From Glossina fuscipes (lineage: Eukaryota; Arthropoda; Insecta; Diptera; Glossinidae): 64,000 nucleotides of DNA. The stretch covers positions 36,540,427-36,604,426 of the forward strand of contig NW_023998414.1 in the NCBI RefSeq assembly GCF_014805625.2. The letters are read 5' to 3'. Below the pieces are notes generated by a model. That model was not told the DNA's origin, did no database searches, and saw only the letters and a list, made by a program, of their open reading frames with translations. Shown one piece after another: positions 62,143-64,000 of the stretch. Made by a program: the position numbers and the translations under genes. Positions within the stretch are counted from its first letter, which is position 1. The number at the start of each line of letters is the position of its first letter.

Positions 62143-63026
62143 ATTAAATTCGGTTCTGGGCGAATCTATTAAACCTATCACGGTTAGAAGTAAAATAAAG
62201 ATGTAAAAAAAACAAAATGCTTTCATGCTATACACTATAGAGTGGGCGCAGCTGATTCTTTTCTATTTTCAAAATAAACGTTTTTATCGTATAGACATAG
62301 GGGCGTGTCCTTTGAAAAGTTTAGGTCAATTCCAAATTCTTTTGCGATATCTTCATTTTCGCTAACGCGATAATGTTTAACACAAATACCACAAAATTAC
62401 CCAAACAGATAGATGGACGGATGAGCAGGCGGACATGTTTAGGGCAACTGGGCAAGAATTTGTATAGTTTTTTGGGTTTTTTGAAGCATGTTTCTGCGCG
62501 TTGTCAAGATGTTGAAAACTAATAATTCTTATGATACACTATAATATTGGATAGGCGTGGTCAATTTTTTTCATTTTCGTCCATAAATGCTACAGCATCA
62601 CCCATAGATCATGTATTCAAAATTTTTGTAGATTTATTTGTTATAGTTTATGAGTAACGAGCAAAAAATCAATTTTTCATTTCTTTTGAAAAACAGACGT
62701 GTTCTCATTTTACGTGGTGCTGTGGGCGTGTGCTTCGACCGATTTGGCCCATTTTCAATACCAATCTGCGTGCAACATCTTCCACTGTTTCTGCCGAATT
62801 TGAAGTGGATAGCTTCATCGTGGAGACCAGGAGAACGTTTACAACAGACAACACATAGACAGACAGACGAACAGACGGATAGACGTACATGCTTAAATTG
62901 ATTTAGGATTTGATGCTGATCAAGAAGATATATACTTTGGGGGGTCTCGGATGCTTCCTTCTGGGCGTTGCAAACGTTTTGACAAAATGATTATACCCCT
63001 CATCCTTCGATGATGGATATAAAAAA
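62143..63026 (-). mobile_element. Fam-A element, near-complete copy, reverse orientation
   Basis: On the - strand the head lies at 63026 ('TTTTTATATCCATCATCGAA'). The two GTCC blocks appear as 'gacagacagacgaacagacg' (62858-62877) and 'gatggacggatgagcaggcg' (62413-62432). The 3' end at ~62143 has 'ttcggttctgggcgaa', a damaged hairpin, next to a poly-A tract. It aligns throughout with the 43.1-kb copy. Confidence 0.83.
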
Positions 63027-63500
63027 TCCTGTTATTTCAAGGTCAGTTAATAATGGCTTTATGTCTTTATATGCGTATGTGGGAAGAAACCATTAACCTC
63101 TTTATCACAAACGTAACGATTTTCTTTCATCGCGTCAGCGAGAACTTTATGGTCGAATAAACATTGAAATCGCATATGCGTCGTTGGTTTCAGAAGCACC
63201 ACATGGTAATCTCTTTACATCCCGTAATCGAAGCGAAAAGTATATTAAATTTATCATTCAATTTGCAAGGGATTAAAAACCCGAACATTAGACTCTCATA
63301 AGATATTATTTTAAGATTCTTACTTCTTCAAGTAAATTAATTAATTAAAACTTAAAATATAGTTTTAAAAAATTATTAAAAATCTTTTAATTAAAAACAA
63401 GCAAGAACACCATGGACGGGCAGGTCCGATTATTCAACACCCTATACCATTTCGCGTAGTGCAAACATTCATTCATTTACGTGATAATACCTTAAAAATT
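63027..63500. other. non-coding, nothing recognised
   Basis: AT-rich spacer; 63340-63400 is TTAA-rich. No gene. Confidence 0.45.
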
Positions 63501-63968
63501 ATATATAATTTTTTTATTAGGTGTTTTCCGTTTTAGAGACCCTTCATATGGTTAGGTTTAACTAAAAGATCTATTTGATCCAAATTCAGATGCGTTTTTC
63601 ATAGAAATGTAGATCGGGCGGAAAATTTAAAAAACTGATCTATCTGATCTTAATTTTTCACACCGATCTGAAGCGGCTAAATACTGTTAGTCGACGATTT
63701 TTGTTGCAAAATTCTGAAAATTGAAATTTTTTCCCGAAAAATAGCTTTATACGAGGAGCTATCGAAAAGGTGCTGCGATGTGAACCATTTTCAATAATGT
63801 CTGTTCTTGGGCACACATCAGACGAACGGACGGACAGCCAAGTTCAGATTGATTCAGAAAACGATTCTATGACGAATAATTTAAAAAAAAGGTGGGTCTA
63901 CCTTAAGCCCTTCTGGGTGCTATATATGGCGGCAATATACCCCAAGATAATATACCTTGTTTTGTAAG
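63501..63968 (-). mobile_element. Fam-B copy, reverse orientation, reaching the window edge region
   Basis: On the - strand: 'aaggtatattatcttggggt' near the head, 'aatcgttttctgaatcaat', 'cttggctgtccgtccgttcg', and 'gacattattgaaaatggttc', shared with 52.1 kb. The part from 63501 to ~63700 has loose repeats of 'gatct(a/g)(t/a)..gat' and may be the body of the element. The open frame 63770-63967 is a by-product. Confidence 0.55.
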
Positions 63969-64000
63969 ATATAATGAAGAAAATCATGAACCATGTTATA

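Noticed and set aside
62650..62901. Small gene antisense to Fam-A
   Set aside because: Not called as a gene because it lies within a non-coding element; kept only as a low-interest observation.
1..64000. CRISPR arrays, operons, prophage or bacterial systems
   Set aside because: The sequence has eukaryotic features throughout; the spaced repeats seen are dispersed transposable elements, not spacer arrays.

Overview
This is a eukaryotic window, very probably from a higher (cyclorrhaphan) fly. It is strongly AT-rich and full of homopolymer tracts and TA/TG/TATG microsatellites. It carries many copies of the DINE-1/mini-me (Helentron-associated) type of interspersed element typical of Diptera, plus decayed mariner and non-LTR retrotransposon pieces. 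I cannot fix the genus. No bacterial-type operon, CRISPR array, rRNA or tRNA was seen.

Only one protein-coding gene is well supported. It lies on the + strand at 7607-10663, best modelled as two exons (7607-9920 and 10458-10663) joined across a 537-bp GT-AG intron in matching phase, giving 839 residues. The product is hydrophilic, basic and largely repetitive. It has about five diverged ~35-residue repeats (residues ~222-395), ten 16-residue repeats built on K-P-S-D-L-P-H-T (residues 505-682), a run of aspartates, then a conserved-looking C-terminal end. I do not recognise the family and assign no function. Two AATAAA signals follow the stop codon.

The rest is intergenic or intronic. The main structure is three families of short elements with (GTCC/GTCT)n blocks. 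Fam-A is a two-module, ~760-940 bp, DINE-1-like element with a TTTTATACCC head and a TTCGGTC/GACCGAA hairpin plus CTTGTTT tail. It has seven near-complete copies (15.8, 20.1, 34.7, 41.1, 43.1, 59.7, 62.1 kb), two single-module forms (50.7 and 58.4 kb) and several fragments. Fam-B is a second head type, at 5.5, 11.1, 12.9, 26.7, 36.5, 39.0, 45.1, 52.1, 57.0 and 63.8 kb. Fam-C is a small third group, at 4.4 and 37.1 kb.

Broken coding remnants of mobile elements are: an RTE-like reverse transcriptase (31994-33110, with a 10-N gap and a duplicated block), another non-LTR reverse-transcriptase end (25961-26640), and two mariner-type transposase fossils (39689-39896 and 61224-61310). A 100-N gap lies in a poly-T tract at 48191-48290. 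Most other open frames are short, start at non-ATG codons, or are antisense or low-complexity frames, and were not called.
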